Shown here one piece after another: positions 16,462-24,665 of a stretch of DNA of 63,160 nt. The DNA comes from CAZOAR01 sp964577985 (GTDB lineage Bacteria; Gemmatimonadota; CAZMKB01; CAZNLH01). The DNA lies in the NCBI GenBank assembly GCA_964577985.1, contig CAZOAR010000012.1, positions 1-63,160 of the forward strand, written 5' to 3'. The position numbers and the translations under genes are program-made. The notes beneath the pieces were generated by a model. It saw only the letters and a list, made by a program, of their open reading frames with translations. It was not told the origin of the DNA and did not search any database. Numbering within the stretch: the stretch's first letter is position 1; each line of letters begins with the position of its first letter.

Positions 16462-17886
16462 ATGGAAGCGAAAGCAAGCCCCGCAAATGAACTGCCTGTC
16501 AGCGGGCTCATATCAGATACACGCGGGCTTTCTGTCCTCATGATCGCCAGGGAATCAGGCATCGCCGATTATTGGAGGTCCCTGAGCGAGCAGGGTAGAT
16601 TCCATCTCGAAGAAGTCACTGACGGGTTTGATGCGCTTCTCAGATTGGAGGAGCGCGAGTTCACCTTTGTGGTGGTTTGTGATGATGATGAGTGTGATGG
16701 ACGAGAGGCACTTATCGAGTTAGTAGAGCGGAGGCCATCGCTGCCGGTATATTCTCTGTCCAGGCTGAAGGATGGGGACATTTTGAAACGCAATTCAAAT
16801 CATAGTGTGGCTGATGAGACGGGCGTGTCGGAAGGTGTGTTCTTCGGTGATTCTGAGCGGGCCGTAGAAGCGCTCGATGTCGAAACGGCGGCTCTTATCC
16901 AGGCCTCTTGTGAGGGGAACACGGAAGAGAAGATCAAACGTGCGGGTTTGGGGGAACTGGTCGGCGTGTCCTCCGCCATGCAGCGGGTATACAAGAAAAT
17001 TCACCGGGCCAGCCAGGCAGATTGCGTAGTACTCCTGCAGGGAGAAAGCGGGACAGGAAAGGAACTCGCCGCAAGGGCAGTCCACGGCAGAAGTATCAGG
17101 AGGGATAATCCCTTCATTCCCGTCAATTGCAGCGCTATTCCGGACAACCTGATAGAGAGCGAGCTCTTTGGATACAAGCGGGGCGCATTCTCAGGGGCTG
17201 TTGCGAACACTCAGGGGATCCTGAGAACCGCCAGTGGCGGGACCGTGTTTTTCGACGAGATTGGTGAGTTAAGCCTGGGCCTGCAGGCGAAGTTGCTGCG
17301 ATTTGTTGAAGATAAGACGGTCAAACCTCTGGGGAGCAACAAGAGTTACCGCATCGATGTCAGGATCATCGTGGCGACGAACGTGGACCTCAGGGAGGAG
17401 ATGGACAGAGGCGGCTTCAGGAAAGACCTCTTCTACAGGATAAACGTGCTCCCCATTTATATGCCCCCTCTTAGAGAGAAGAAAGAAGATATCCCGATTC
17501 TCGTCGATCATTTTCTCAGGAAGTACGGGAGGAGCGGCAACATGATCGTAAGGGGGGTCTCCTCAGAGGTGTTGAGCAGTTTTTTTCAGTACTCGTGGCC
17601 TGGAAACGTGAGAGAAATGGAAAACACTCTTCAGCAGGCGATCGTGATGGGGTCCGGCCCTCTTCTGTCGATGGATAACCTGCCTCACGGCTTTGCCTCT
17701 GCGAGGAAGGTCGAGGAGGTGGTTTCTCAAGATCTTACCCTGCCAACGATCAGGAAGATGGAGGAAGAACTTATCAAGAAGGCGCTTGCCGAAACGGAGG
17801 GAAATGTAGCTGCCGCCGCCCGACTCCTGGGGGTTGATCGCAAGACCGTGTACCGCAAGATGAAACGCTTCTCCGCACTCGCTTGA
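16462..17886 (+). CDS. Sigma-54-dependent transcriptional activator (NtrC-type) with degenerate receiver domain
   Basis: Enhancer-binding proteins of this class hydrolyse ATP to open sigma-54 promoter complexes. The 474 residues comprise a receiver-like domain (about 17-125), an AAA+ domain (about 168-400) with Walker A GESGTGKE (194-201), Walker B GGTVFFDEIGEL and an arginine-finger region, and a Fis-type HTH at about 440-470 (NVAAAARLLGVDRKTVYRKM). The sigma-contact loop reads GAFSGA (241-246) instead of GAFTGA. The receiver lacks a clear acidic pair and C-terminal Lys, so phosphorylation control is doubtful. It lies just upstream of a -24/-12 promoter, its probable target. Confidence 0.93.
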   Translation: MEAKASPANELPVSGLISDTRGLSVLMIARESGIADYWRSLSEQGRFHLEEVTDGFDALLRLEEREFTFVVVCDDDECDGREALIELVERRPSLPVYSLSRLKDGDILKRNSNHSVADETGVSEGVFFGDSERAVEALDVETAALIQASCEGNTEEKIKRAGLGELVGVSSAMQRVYKKIHRASQADCVVLLQGESGTGKELAARAVHGRSIRRDNPFIPVNCSAIPDNLIESELFGYKRGAFSGAVANTQGILRTASGGTVFFDEIGELSLGLQAKLLRFVEDKTVKPLGSNKSYRIDVRIIVATNVDLREEMDRGGFRKDLFYRINVLPIYMPPLREKKEDIPILVDHFLRKYGRSGNMIVRGVSSEVLSSFFQYSWPGNVREMENTLQQAIVMGSGPLLSMDNLPHGFASARKVEEVVSQDLTLPTIRKMEEELIKKALAETEGNVAAAARLLGVDRKTVYRKMKRFSALA

Positions 17887-17938
17887 CGTGGGGCATTATG
17901 GTCCACACGCCAGAATGCCTCACACACGCTATCGTATA

Positions 17939-17966
17939 TGTAACCCATTAGATAACAACAGTTACA
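17939..17966. promoter_or_regulatory. Inverted repeat, candidate upstream activator site
   Basis: TGTAAC (17939-17944) and GTTACA (17961-17966) are exact inverted half-sites 16 bp apart. They lie about 160 bp upstream of the -24/-12 promoter, the distance expected for an enhancer. The assignment to the adjacent activator is inference. Confidence 0.3.
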
Positions 17967-18121
17967 AGTACGCCGGGTGTTGCCTCTCTCCAGGCCGTAC
18001 CATCCTGCCCCACTTTCCTGTTTTAACCTCGTTCTCACATGACACCCTATAATCCACAGATCTCATTGATACACAATATCTTGAGCTTACTGTATGAGAA
18101 AACACTACATGTCGGTGGTTT

Positions 18122-18137
18122 TGGCACGCATCCTGCT
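18122..18137 (+). promoter_or_regulatory. Sigma-54 (-24/-12) promoter
   Basis: TGGCACGCATCCTGCT matches the consensus TGGCACG-N4-TTGCW at 11 of 12 positions, with GG (18123-18124) and GC (18135-18136) exactly 10 bp apart. Transcription should begin near 18147. It faces the receiver gene and the sugar operon and follows the sigma-54 activator gene directly. A TATAAT at 18048-18053 lacks a good -35. Confidence 0.75.
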
Positions 18138-18201
18138 ATGATAGTATGTCGAATATGACAATAGAACCGTGATTCGGGTGACTTTTCGCAATCAGGAAAA
18201 T

Positions 18202-18627
18202 ATGTCATCCTCCTCTCGCACAGGCAGGGATCAGTCAATGAATGCAGATAAGGTAGTAGTCGCCGACCGGGACCCCGTGACAGCGGGGGATGTGGCGGGA
18301 GTCATGGAGGAAACAGGCTGTCACACTGTCATTGTGGATGATCTGGACGGAGTGCTTGATTCGTTCAGGAAGGGGGATGTGGGGGTGCTTATCCTCGACA
18401 CGAGCGTCGTGGTTAAAGAGGGGTTCGCAATCATCAACATCCTTAGAAAAGAGAATAAGGATGTTCCGATCATTGTGACCACGGCGACCCCGTCGGATGA
18501 AGTGGAGCGGGAAATCAGGAGCTACGGGATCACCTATTACGCCCCCAAGCCAGTGGATTTTTATTGGATCAAGGAGGTAGTGCGGCGTTCTCTGGCACGC
18601 GCTACTCCGTACAGGAGCAGAAGATGA
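18202..18627 (+). CDS. Stand-alone response-regulator receiver protein
   Basis: The 141-residue protein is essentially one CheY-like receiver domain without an output domain. The acidic pair is in VVVADRDP, the phospho-acceptor Asp66 is in LILDTS, followed by the TTAT switch Thr and the PKP lysine, so phosphotransfer should work. Starts at GTG 18169, ATG 18202 (AGGAAAA upstream) and ATG 18238 are possible. Its stop overlaps the next gene as ATGA, so it is translationally coupled to the sugar genes. No histidine kinase is nearby; its partner is unknown. Confidence 0.85.
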   Translation: MSSSSRTGRDQSMNADKVVVADRDPVTAGDVAGVMEETGCHTVIVDDLDGVLDSFRKGDVGVLILDTSVVVKEGFAIINILRKENKDVPIIVTTATPSDEVEREIRSYGITYYAPKPVDFYWIKEVVRRSLARATPYRSRR

Positions 18628-19751
18628 GAGTTCTCGTTACGGGAGGTGCCGGTTTTATCGGTTCGCATACTGCCGATTGTCTCAGGGATATCGGGTGGGA
18701 CGTCGTCATTGTTGATAACCTGGACCGGAAGATCCATCCTGGAGGAAAACCGTTCTACCTCCCGGAGGGGGTGGAATTCGTAAGGGGAGATGTTCGAGAC
18801 AAATCTGTCATGGAAGACGCCCTCAAGGGAGTAAACGTAGTCTTTCATTTTGCCGCCTATCAGGATTATATGCCCGATTTCAGCACTTTCTTCCATGTCA
18901 ACAGCGTGAGCACGGCACTCATATATGAAATACTCGTGGAGAAGGGCATCACTCCTGACAGGGTAATTGTGGCCTCTTCGCAGGCGGTCTACGGAGAGGG
19001 CGCGTTCAGATGCTCTGAACACGGAGTCTTTCGACCTCCGATAAGGCCATTGATGCGGCTCGAGATGGGTGAGTGGGAACATACATGTCCGATTTGCGGG
19101 AGCCTGGCGGAAGTCGTGTGGGTGGACGAGAAGGAAGTGAACCCGCAGAACCAGTATGCGATGTCGAAATTGACACAGGAGATGATCGCGCGGAACCTCG
19201 GCAAGGCATACGATATCCCTACGGTAGTCATGCGATACTCTATCGTTCAGGGACCGCGCCAGTCGTTTTTCAATCTCTATTCGGGTGCCTGCAGGATATT
19301 CTGTTTGAATGCGATTAAAGGATATCCCTCTACTGTCTATGAGGACGGGCAGCAATTGAGGGATTACGTAAATATCGAGGACGTAGTGATGGCGAACCTC
19401 CTCGTTATGGAGGATGAGCACGCCATCGGACGAGTCTTTAACGTTGGAGGAGGCAAGGGTTACACCGTGCTGGAGTTCGCCCGGATCGTCTCCCGGGCCA
19501 TGGGCAACGATCTGCCACTGGAGATACCCGGTAAGTTTAGATATGGTGATACGCGCCACATCCTCTCGAGTACGTCGAGATTGAAGGAACTGGGTTGGAA
19601 TCCGAACCATTCTCCCGAAAGGAGTGTGGCAGATTACCTGAGTTGGATAAGGAATCTTGGTGATCTCGAGGAGACCTCAGAGGAGACATTCGAGAAGATG
19701 GTTGATGCAGGCGTCGTACGCGGTATCTTCGAGCGCGAAGGCGATTATTGA
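18624..19751 (+). CDS. NAD-dependent nucleotide-sugar epimerase/dehydratase
   Basis: This extended SDR (375 residues) has GGAGFIG at 7-13, the FHFAA motif, and the catalytic Tyr178/Lys182 pair (YAMSK). An insertion before the active site carries C155-P-I-C158, which resembles the insert of dTDP-L-rhamnose 4-epimerase-like enzymes; only one CxxC pair is present, so a structural zinc is uncertain. It interconverts or dehydrates an NDP-sugar, but the exact substrate cannot be read. The start overlaps the receiver gene (ATGA) and is preceded by CAGGAG. Confidence 0.88.
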   Translation: MRVLVTGGAGFIGSHTADCLRDIGWDVVIVDNLDRKIHPGGKPFYLPEGVEFVRGDVRDKSVMEDALKGVNVVFHFAAYQDYMPDFSTFFHVNSVSTALIYEILVEKGITPDRVIVASSQAVYGEGAFRCSEHGVFRPPIRPLMRLEMGEWEHTCPICGSLAEVVWVDEKEVNPQNQYAMSKLTQEMIARNLGKAYDIPTVVMRYSIVQGPRQSFFNLYSGACRIFCLNAIKGYPSTVYEDGQQLRDYVNIEDVVMANLLVMEDEHAIGRVFNVGGGKGYTVLEFARIVSRAMGNDLPLEIPGKFRYGDTRHILSSTSRLKELGWNPNHSPERSVADYLSWIRNLGDLEETSEETFEKMVDAGVVRGIFEREGDY

Positions 19752-19811
19752 TGTCCGTTTTCTGTAGATAAGGCAACGTCACGGATGGGGATCAGGATGG
19801 TGGAGCACTGA

Positions 19812-20789
19812 ATGATAATAACGCGTACACCCCTCAGGATAAGCATCGCCGGCGGGGGCACAGACATTGAATCGTTCTATTCCCGAGAGGTGGGCTGTGT
19901 AGTCTCCTCTGCGATTGACAAGTTTATCTACGTGATTGTAAAGGAACGATTCGACCGAAAGATATATGTCAATTACTCGCAGAGAGAGATAGTCGACCAC
20001 GTCGGTGACATCAGGCACGATCTTGTAAGGGAAGCGATGCTTGCGGCAGGAATAGAAAACAGCATCGAGGTAACCACTCTTGCGGACATTCCATCGGAAG
20101 GTACCGGTCTCGGGTCGTCAAGCAGCGTCACGGTTGGGCTCCTGAACGCATTCTACACCTATATGGGAGAGCACAAGTCGAGGGAAGAACTCGCCCGCCA
20201 GGCGTGTGACATTGAGATCAATCGCGTGGGCAAACCGATAGGGAAGCAGGATCAGTATATTGCCGCGTATGGTGGACTGCGGATGTTTCGCTTTCTTCAC
20301 GACGGTACCGTGGAGACTGAGGAGATAGTACTCGACGAAGAGTTGAAACTGAGATTATCATCGAGATTACTTCTCTTCTTCTCCAACCAGACCAGAAAAT
20401 CGGAGAGCATCCTGGAAGAACAGAAGAGAAACACGCCCCGGTTGATGCCTCCCCTTTCCGACATGGCAAAGCTGGCGGAACGGGCGAAGACAGCACTTAT
20501 GGAGGGCGCAATAGATGAAATCGGTACAATCCTGTATGAAGGATGGGAACTGAAAAAATCTCTGTCAGACCGTATATCGAATACCATGATCGATGACATG
20601 TATGAAAATGCACTCAGCGCCGGCGCGGGGGGAGGGAAGATCTGCGGTGCGGGTGGCGGTGGTTTTCTCTTTCTATATTCTGATCTCGAGCACCAGGAGA
20701 ATGTCAGGGCTGTAATGAATGGTTACAGGGAACTGCCCTTCTCGCTGGCGGAAGACGGCGCGAAAGTGATTTTCAACATAAGGCCTTAG
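19812..20789 (+). CDS. hddA: GHMP kinase, D-glycero-D-manno-heptose 7-phosphate kinase-like
   Basis: The 325-residue GHMP kinase begins MIITRTPLRISIAGGGTD, has the ATP-binding loop GTGLGSSSSVTVGLLNA (about 97-113) and the C-terminal motif GAGGGGFLFLY. This matches HddA, which makes heptose 1,7-bisphosphate in the GDP-heptose pathway. The next gene is a GmhA-type isomerase, the preceding step, which supports the call. The phosphatase GmhB and guanylyltransferase HddC are not visible in the window. Confidence 0.85.
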   Translation: MIITRTPLRISIAGGGTDIESFYSREVGCVVSSAIDKFIYVIVKERFDRKIYVNYSQREIVDHVGDIRHDLVREAMLAAGIENSIEVTTLADIPSEGTGLGSSSSVTVGLLNAFYTYMGEHKSREELARQACDIEINRVGKPIGKQDQYIAAYGGLRMFRFLHDGTVETEEIVLDEELKLRLSSRLLLFFSNQTRKSESILEEQKRNTPRLMPPLSDMAKLAERAKTALMEGAIDEIGTILYEGWELKKSLSDRISNTMIDDMYENALSAGAGGGKICGAGGGGFLFLYSDLEHQENVRAVMNGYRELPFSLAEDGAKVIFNIRP

Positions 20790-20808
20790 ACAAGGAGAAG
20801 AGACGACG

Positions 20809-21444
20809 ATGAGACCTCAAGGTGATGGGAAGTCTTTCATCGGTGAATATATCTTTGACGTCACTTCCGTGCTCACCGAGTGTTCTGTCGGCCAGATCAT
20901 GGAGATCATGGAACTCCTCATCTGGGCCAGAGAGAGGGGTAAGAAAGTCTTCACCTTTGGCAACGGAGGGAGCGCTGCAGCGGCGTCACATCTTTCGTGT
21001 GACCTTGCAAAGGGTACGATCAACGGTTCAAGAAAGCGTTTCAGGACCATATGTCTATCAGACAGCATCCCGCTCATGACCGCCTGGGCAAACGATGAGG
21101 AGTACGCGGACATTTTCGCCCAGCAGCTCGACCCGCTGCTCGAGACCGATGATGTTGTATTTGGAATAAGCGGGAGCGGGAACTCCCCGAATGTTATCAG
21201 GGCAGTAGATCTGGGAAACGCGAGGGGAGCCCACACGGCGGGCCTAACTGGTTTTGACGGGGGAGAGCTGTCGGTGAGGGCCTCTGTTTCACTCACCGTT
21301 CCCTCTGACAATATGCAGCATGTTGAAGACGCGCACATGATCATCATCCATCTCCTGACCTCGTATCTTCGGCTCGGCTCTCATGAGAAGGCGGCACACC
21401 GTGAGCTTGCGGCAGAGAGCCTGGAGCAGGAGATCACAGGCTGA
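20809..21444 (+). CDS. gmhA: Phosphoheptose isomerase (SIS domain)
   Basis: GmhA converts sedoheptulose 7-phosphate to D-glycero-D-manno-heptose 7-phosphate. The 211-residue protein has FGNGGSAAAASHLSCDLAKG (sugar-phosphate loop), GISGSGNSPNVI and NMQHVEDAHMIIIHLL, where the Glu and His correspond to catalytic or metal residues. It follows the HddA-like kinase by 19 bp, with AAGGAG upstream. DnaA-associated DiaA is a related fold, but context favours heptose synthesis. Confidence 0.88.
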   Translation: MRPQGDGKSFIGEYIFDVTSVLTECSVGQIMEIMELLIWARERGKKVFTFGNGGSAAAASHLSCDLAKGTINGSRKRFRTICLSDSIPLMTAWANDEEYADIFAQQLDPLLETDDVVFGISGSGNSPNVIRAVDLGNARGAHTAGLTGFDGGELSVRASVSLTVPSDNMQHVEDAHMIIIHLLTSYLRLGSHEKAAHRELAAESLEQEITG

Positions 21445-21458
21445 CAGGAATCAAGAGC

Positions 21459-23024
21459 ATGAATTATTGTTCCTCACGTTTTCTTATGGTGGGCATGTCC
21501 TTTTGCGCCTGCGCGATCCTATGGTCGGGACAGAACCTCCATGGGGAGCAGATCAGCCGATACCTCTACCTCGATCACTGGGCATACAGATACATTGACC
21601 TGCTCCAGGTCCGGGGGTACATGGGGGAACTCAACCGCTCTGTCCGTCCGTATCGGAGGGCCGAAGTCGCCGGTTCCGTGTCTCGACTGTCGAGGAGATC
21701 GGCGCGCATGAGTGAGGTAGAGGAGGGCTGGCTCGAGCTTCTGAAGGAGGAATTCAAGGAGGATATCCTTTTTCTCAAGGATGGCGGGAGGCATAACAGG
21801 ATCTACTATGTGAGGGGAATTGCGCGGGAGAGTGCAGATGTGAGAGGGGATAACGGGGACTCCGACTATTTTTTTTCAGGCGAGGCGCTGCTGCGTTTTT
21901 CCTCTCTTGTGTTCTCGTCGAGGATAACGATCGATCAGAGCTTGTTTGATGCGCCTAACTATATGGGCAGAAAGGATATATCGCTTGCAAGTCGTGTCGA
22001 AGATTCTTACCTCATGACTGGTCTTCCGGCGGTATCCCTCTTCTACGGCAGGACGGACCGCACGTGGTCTCCGTTCCCCGATATGAGCCTTCTCCTCTCG
22101 GAAAATCCGTTCTCTTATGATCATTTGTTTCTACGCATCGGAGGGAAGAAACTGGCTCTGCGGGGGCTTGTTGCGCGGCTGAGCGATACCCCATCCGGCG
22201 TCCTGGCGACTGAAGGTGAACAGCGATATCTCGCGGCCCACCGGGTCGATTTTCGTCTCGGAGACTGGATACAGATGGGGATCTTTGAATCGGTTGTTTA
22301 TGGTGGTAAAGGAAAGGGCCTCGACCTCGCGTTCAGTAACCCATTCTCACCATATATTATCATTGAGAATGGCAGTTCGCGACAGGCCAACTCCTTTATC
22401 GGCTGCGATCTCTTCCTCACGCCGTGGAAGCGGCTTACGGTGTCCACTCAACTGCTGATCGATGACGTTAAGTTGTCTCTCTTCGGAAAACCGGTCTTCT
22501 ATGGCAAGGAGGTGGAGCCCGACGAATTCGGATTTGCTGTCGGATCCACGTTCTCCGATCCCTTCGGCCTCGAGAACTCGCTTGTCAGTGGCCGATATCT
22601 GAGGATCTCGAACTATACCTACAATACGCTCGATCCGGTAGAGCGCTACCTGCAGGAAGGTGTAAACATAGGCTCGAGGTTCGGAAACGACATGGACCAT
22701 CTGATGTTTGGCATTGACTACTTCCCGCTCAGGTCGTGGATCATCACAGCGACGACTGCGTTCCAGAGGAAAGGAGAGGGACGTGTAACCGAGACCTTCC
22801 CGGCGGAATTCGCCCGGGCCGACTATCCGTTTCCATCGGGTACGGTCGAAAAGACGCTTGCGGCGGATATCGACATCAGGTTTCAACCTTCGGTGTCGTG
22901 GGTCATGCATGCGGGAGTGGGACTTGAAGACGTGAGAAATGAAGATAACGTGGATGGCGTGGATAAGAGAAGGATGAGGGGAAACCTGGGACTTCAGGTT
23001 TCCTGGGCAAGGTGGTGGATCTGA
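21459..23024 (+). CDS. Wzi-like capsule assembly outer-membrane barrel
   Basis: The 521-residue protein has a signal peptide (about 1-30), an N-terminal YLDHWAYRYIDLLQVRGY segment like the start of Wzi/capsule-assembly proteins, and a long beta-strand-rich region with alternating hydrophobic residues ending in W-I, typical of barrels. Wzi helps attach capsule to the cell surface as an outer-membrane lectin. It is 14 bp after gmhA, between sugar-precursor genes. Family membership is judged by pattern only. Confidence 0.65.
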   Translation: MNYCSSRFLMVGMSFCACAILWSGQNLHGEQISRYLYLDHWAYRYIDLLQVRGYMGELNRSVRPYRRAEVAGSVSRLSRRSARMSEVEEGWLELLKEEFKEDILFLKDGGRHNRIYYVRGIARESADVRGDNGDSDYFFSGEALLRFSSLVFSSRITIDQSLFDAPNYMGRKDISLASRVEDSYLMTGLPAVSLFYGRTDRTWSPFPDMSLLLSENPFSYDHLFLRIGGKKLALRGLVARLSDTPSGVLATEGEQRYLAAHRVDFRLGDWIQMGIFESVVYGGKGKGLDLAFSNPFSPYIIIENGSSRQANSFIGCDLFLTPWKRLTVSTQLLIDDVKLSLFGKPVFYGKEVEPDEFGFAVGSTFSDPFGLENSLVSGRYLRISNYTYNTLDPVERYLQEGVNIGSRFGNDMDHLMFGIDYFPLRSWIITATTAFQRKGEGRVTETFPAEFARADYPFPSGTVEKTLAADIDIRFQPSVSWVMHAGVGLEDVRNEDNVDGVDKRRMRGNLGLQVSWARWWI

Positions 23025-23025
23025 A

Positions 23026-23805
23026 ATGTCCGTAGCAGACCTGTTTGATCTGGATGGAAAGACAGCGCTGGTGACCGGAGGGGCGGGACAGCTCGGCACC
23101 GCGTTTTCGGAGGCGCTGCACTCGGCAGGGGCGTGCGTGGCCGTCGCCGATCTCGATTCGGATGGGGCCGGAACGGTGTGCGCGGCCATTGACGGAAGCG
23201 GCGAGACCGCCATCCCGATAGAGGTGGATGTCGCTGATGAATGCGATGTAGAAGAGATGACTAAGAGGGTCATTGCGCGTTTCGGGTCTCTTGATATCCT
23301 GGTGAATAACGCGGGGATAGCTTGTTTTACGCCATTCGAGGAGAGGACCGTTGACGAGTTTGATCGCGTGATCGAGGTCAATCTGAAGGGGCTGTTTCTG
23401 TGTGCTCAGAAGTCGGCGAGGGTTATGGGCGACAGCGGTGGAGGTGTGATGGTAAACGTGGGGTCGATTTACGGGGTCGTGAGCGCCGACCAGAGGATCT
23501 ATGGTGATTCGGGAAGAAACAGCTCTGAGGTCTATGCGGCGACAAAAGGGGGCGTCGTCTCGATCACGCGATACCTATCTGCTTATCTGGCCCCCAGGAA
23601 CATACGTGTCAATTGCCTCAGCCCGGGAGGAGTCTTCAATCACCAGGATCCCTTCATGGTGGAGAAGTATTCGGACAGGACACCGATGGGCAGGATGGCA
23701 ACCGTGGAGGACCTCAAGGGGGCTATCGTCTTTCTCGCCTCTGACGCCTCTCGATATGTCACGGGACACAACCTCGTCGTGGATGGTGGCTGGACCGCCT
23801 GGTGA
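23026..23805 (+). CDS. Short-chain dehydrogenase/reductase (PtmA-like)
   Basis: A classical SDR of 259 residues: TGGAGQLG cofactor loop (about 17-24), NNAG, catalytic Ser in NVGSIYG, and Tyr/Lys in YAATKGG. It ends VVDGGWTAW. It directly precedes the NeuB-like gene, an order seen with PtmA, an oxidoreductase of flagellin/legionaminate modification loci. The substrate is therefore probably a nucleotide-linked or nonulosonate precursor sugar, but this is inference from context. Confidence 0.85.
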   Translation: MSVADLFDLDGKTALVTGGAGQLGTAFSEALHSAGACVAVADLDSDGAGTVCAAIDGSGETAIPIEVDVADECDVEEMTKRVIARFGSLDILVNNAGIACFTPFEERTVDEFDRVIEVNLKGLFLCAQKSARVMGDSGGGVMVNVGSIYGVVSADQRIYGDSGRNSSEVYAATKGGVVSITRYLSAYLAPRNIRVNCLSPGGVFNHQDPFMVEKYSDRTPMGRMATVEDLKGAIVFLASDASRYVTGHNLVVDGGWTAW

Positions 23806-23825
23806 TACAGAGAATGGAGACCCCT

Positions 23826-24665
23826 ATGAGAAAGATGAAAGTTGACAGCAAATCGGTAGGTGAGGGATGTCCCGTATTCGTAATAGCGGAAGCGGGAATA
23901 AACCACGGGGGCGACTTGAAGCGCGCGATACGCATGGTGGAATCGGCCGCGCGGTCGGGAGCGGACGCCATAAAGTTTCAATCCTATGTCACCGAGAAAC
24001 GGGTTCCCACCAACAGCCAGATCTTCGAGCTGCTGAAGGGCTGTGAGCTGGATGATAAGGCCCACTGGGAGCTGCAGGGGTTCTGCAGGGACAACGATAT
24101 CACTTTCATCTCGACGGCCTTCGATGAAGAGAGTGTGGCCCTCCTTGCGGACATGAACGTACCCGCAATCAAAACAGCCTCGTTCGACGTAGTCAACCTT
24201 CAGCTCCTGAGGTCGATAGTTGCCACGAGGATTCCTGTCATAATGTCGACCGGAATGGCCGAAATGAAAGAGGTGGCTGGAGGAGCCGGCCTGTTCGAGA
24301 AGGAAGGGATACCTTATGCGCTCCTGCACTGCATCTCGGCTTATCCGGCTGAAGAGAGCGACATGAACTTGAGGGCGATCGCATCGCTTCGGGAACGGTT
24401 TCATTGTCCTGCCGGTTTTTCTGATCACTCTATCGGCAACCGCGCCGCGGTCTACTCGGTCCTCGCCGGGGCTGAGCTGATCGAGAAACACTTCACGCTT
24501 GACAAGGACCAGGACGGACCAGACCACAAACTCTCGGTGGATCCCTCTGAACTCGAGGAGATGATGCGGAGCATACGCGAGGCCGAGGTCATGCTCGGTT
24601 CAGGAGAGGTAGCACTGCACCCGTCCGAGAGGGAGACGGTGCAATACAGGAGGCCTTCGGACTGA
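23826..24665 (+). CDS. NeuB-family nonulosonic acid synthase lacking the SAF domain
   Basis: NeuB/PseI/LegI enzymes condense phosphoenolpyruvate with an N-acyl sugar to form a nonulosonic acid. The TIM-barrel motifs are present: FVIAEAGINHGGDL, DAIKFQSYV, STGMAEMKEV, LLHCISAYPA, GFSDHS and EKHFTLDKDQDGPDH. The protein ends at about 279 residues just after the barrel, whereas family members usually have about 340 with a C-terminal SAF (antifreeze-like) domain that covers the partner active site. Starts at 23802 and 23814 are also open; 23826 has GGAG at good distance. Confidence 0.85.
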   Translation: MRKMKVDSKSVGEGCPVFVIAEAGINHGGDLKRAIRMVESAARSGADAIKFQSYVTEKRVPTNSQIFELLKGCELDDKAHWELQGFCRDNDITFISTAFDEESVALLADMNVPAIKTASFDVVNLQLLRSIVATRIPVIMSTGMAEMKEVAGGAGLFEKEGIPYALLHCISAYPAEESDMNLRAIASLRERFHCPAGFSDHSIGNRAAVYSVLAGAELIEKHFTLDKDQDGPDHKLSVDPSELEEMMRSIREAEVMLGSGEVALHPSERETVQYRRPSD

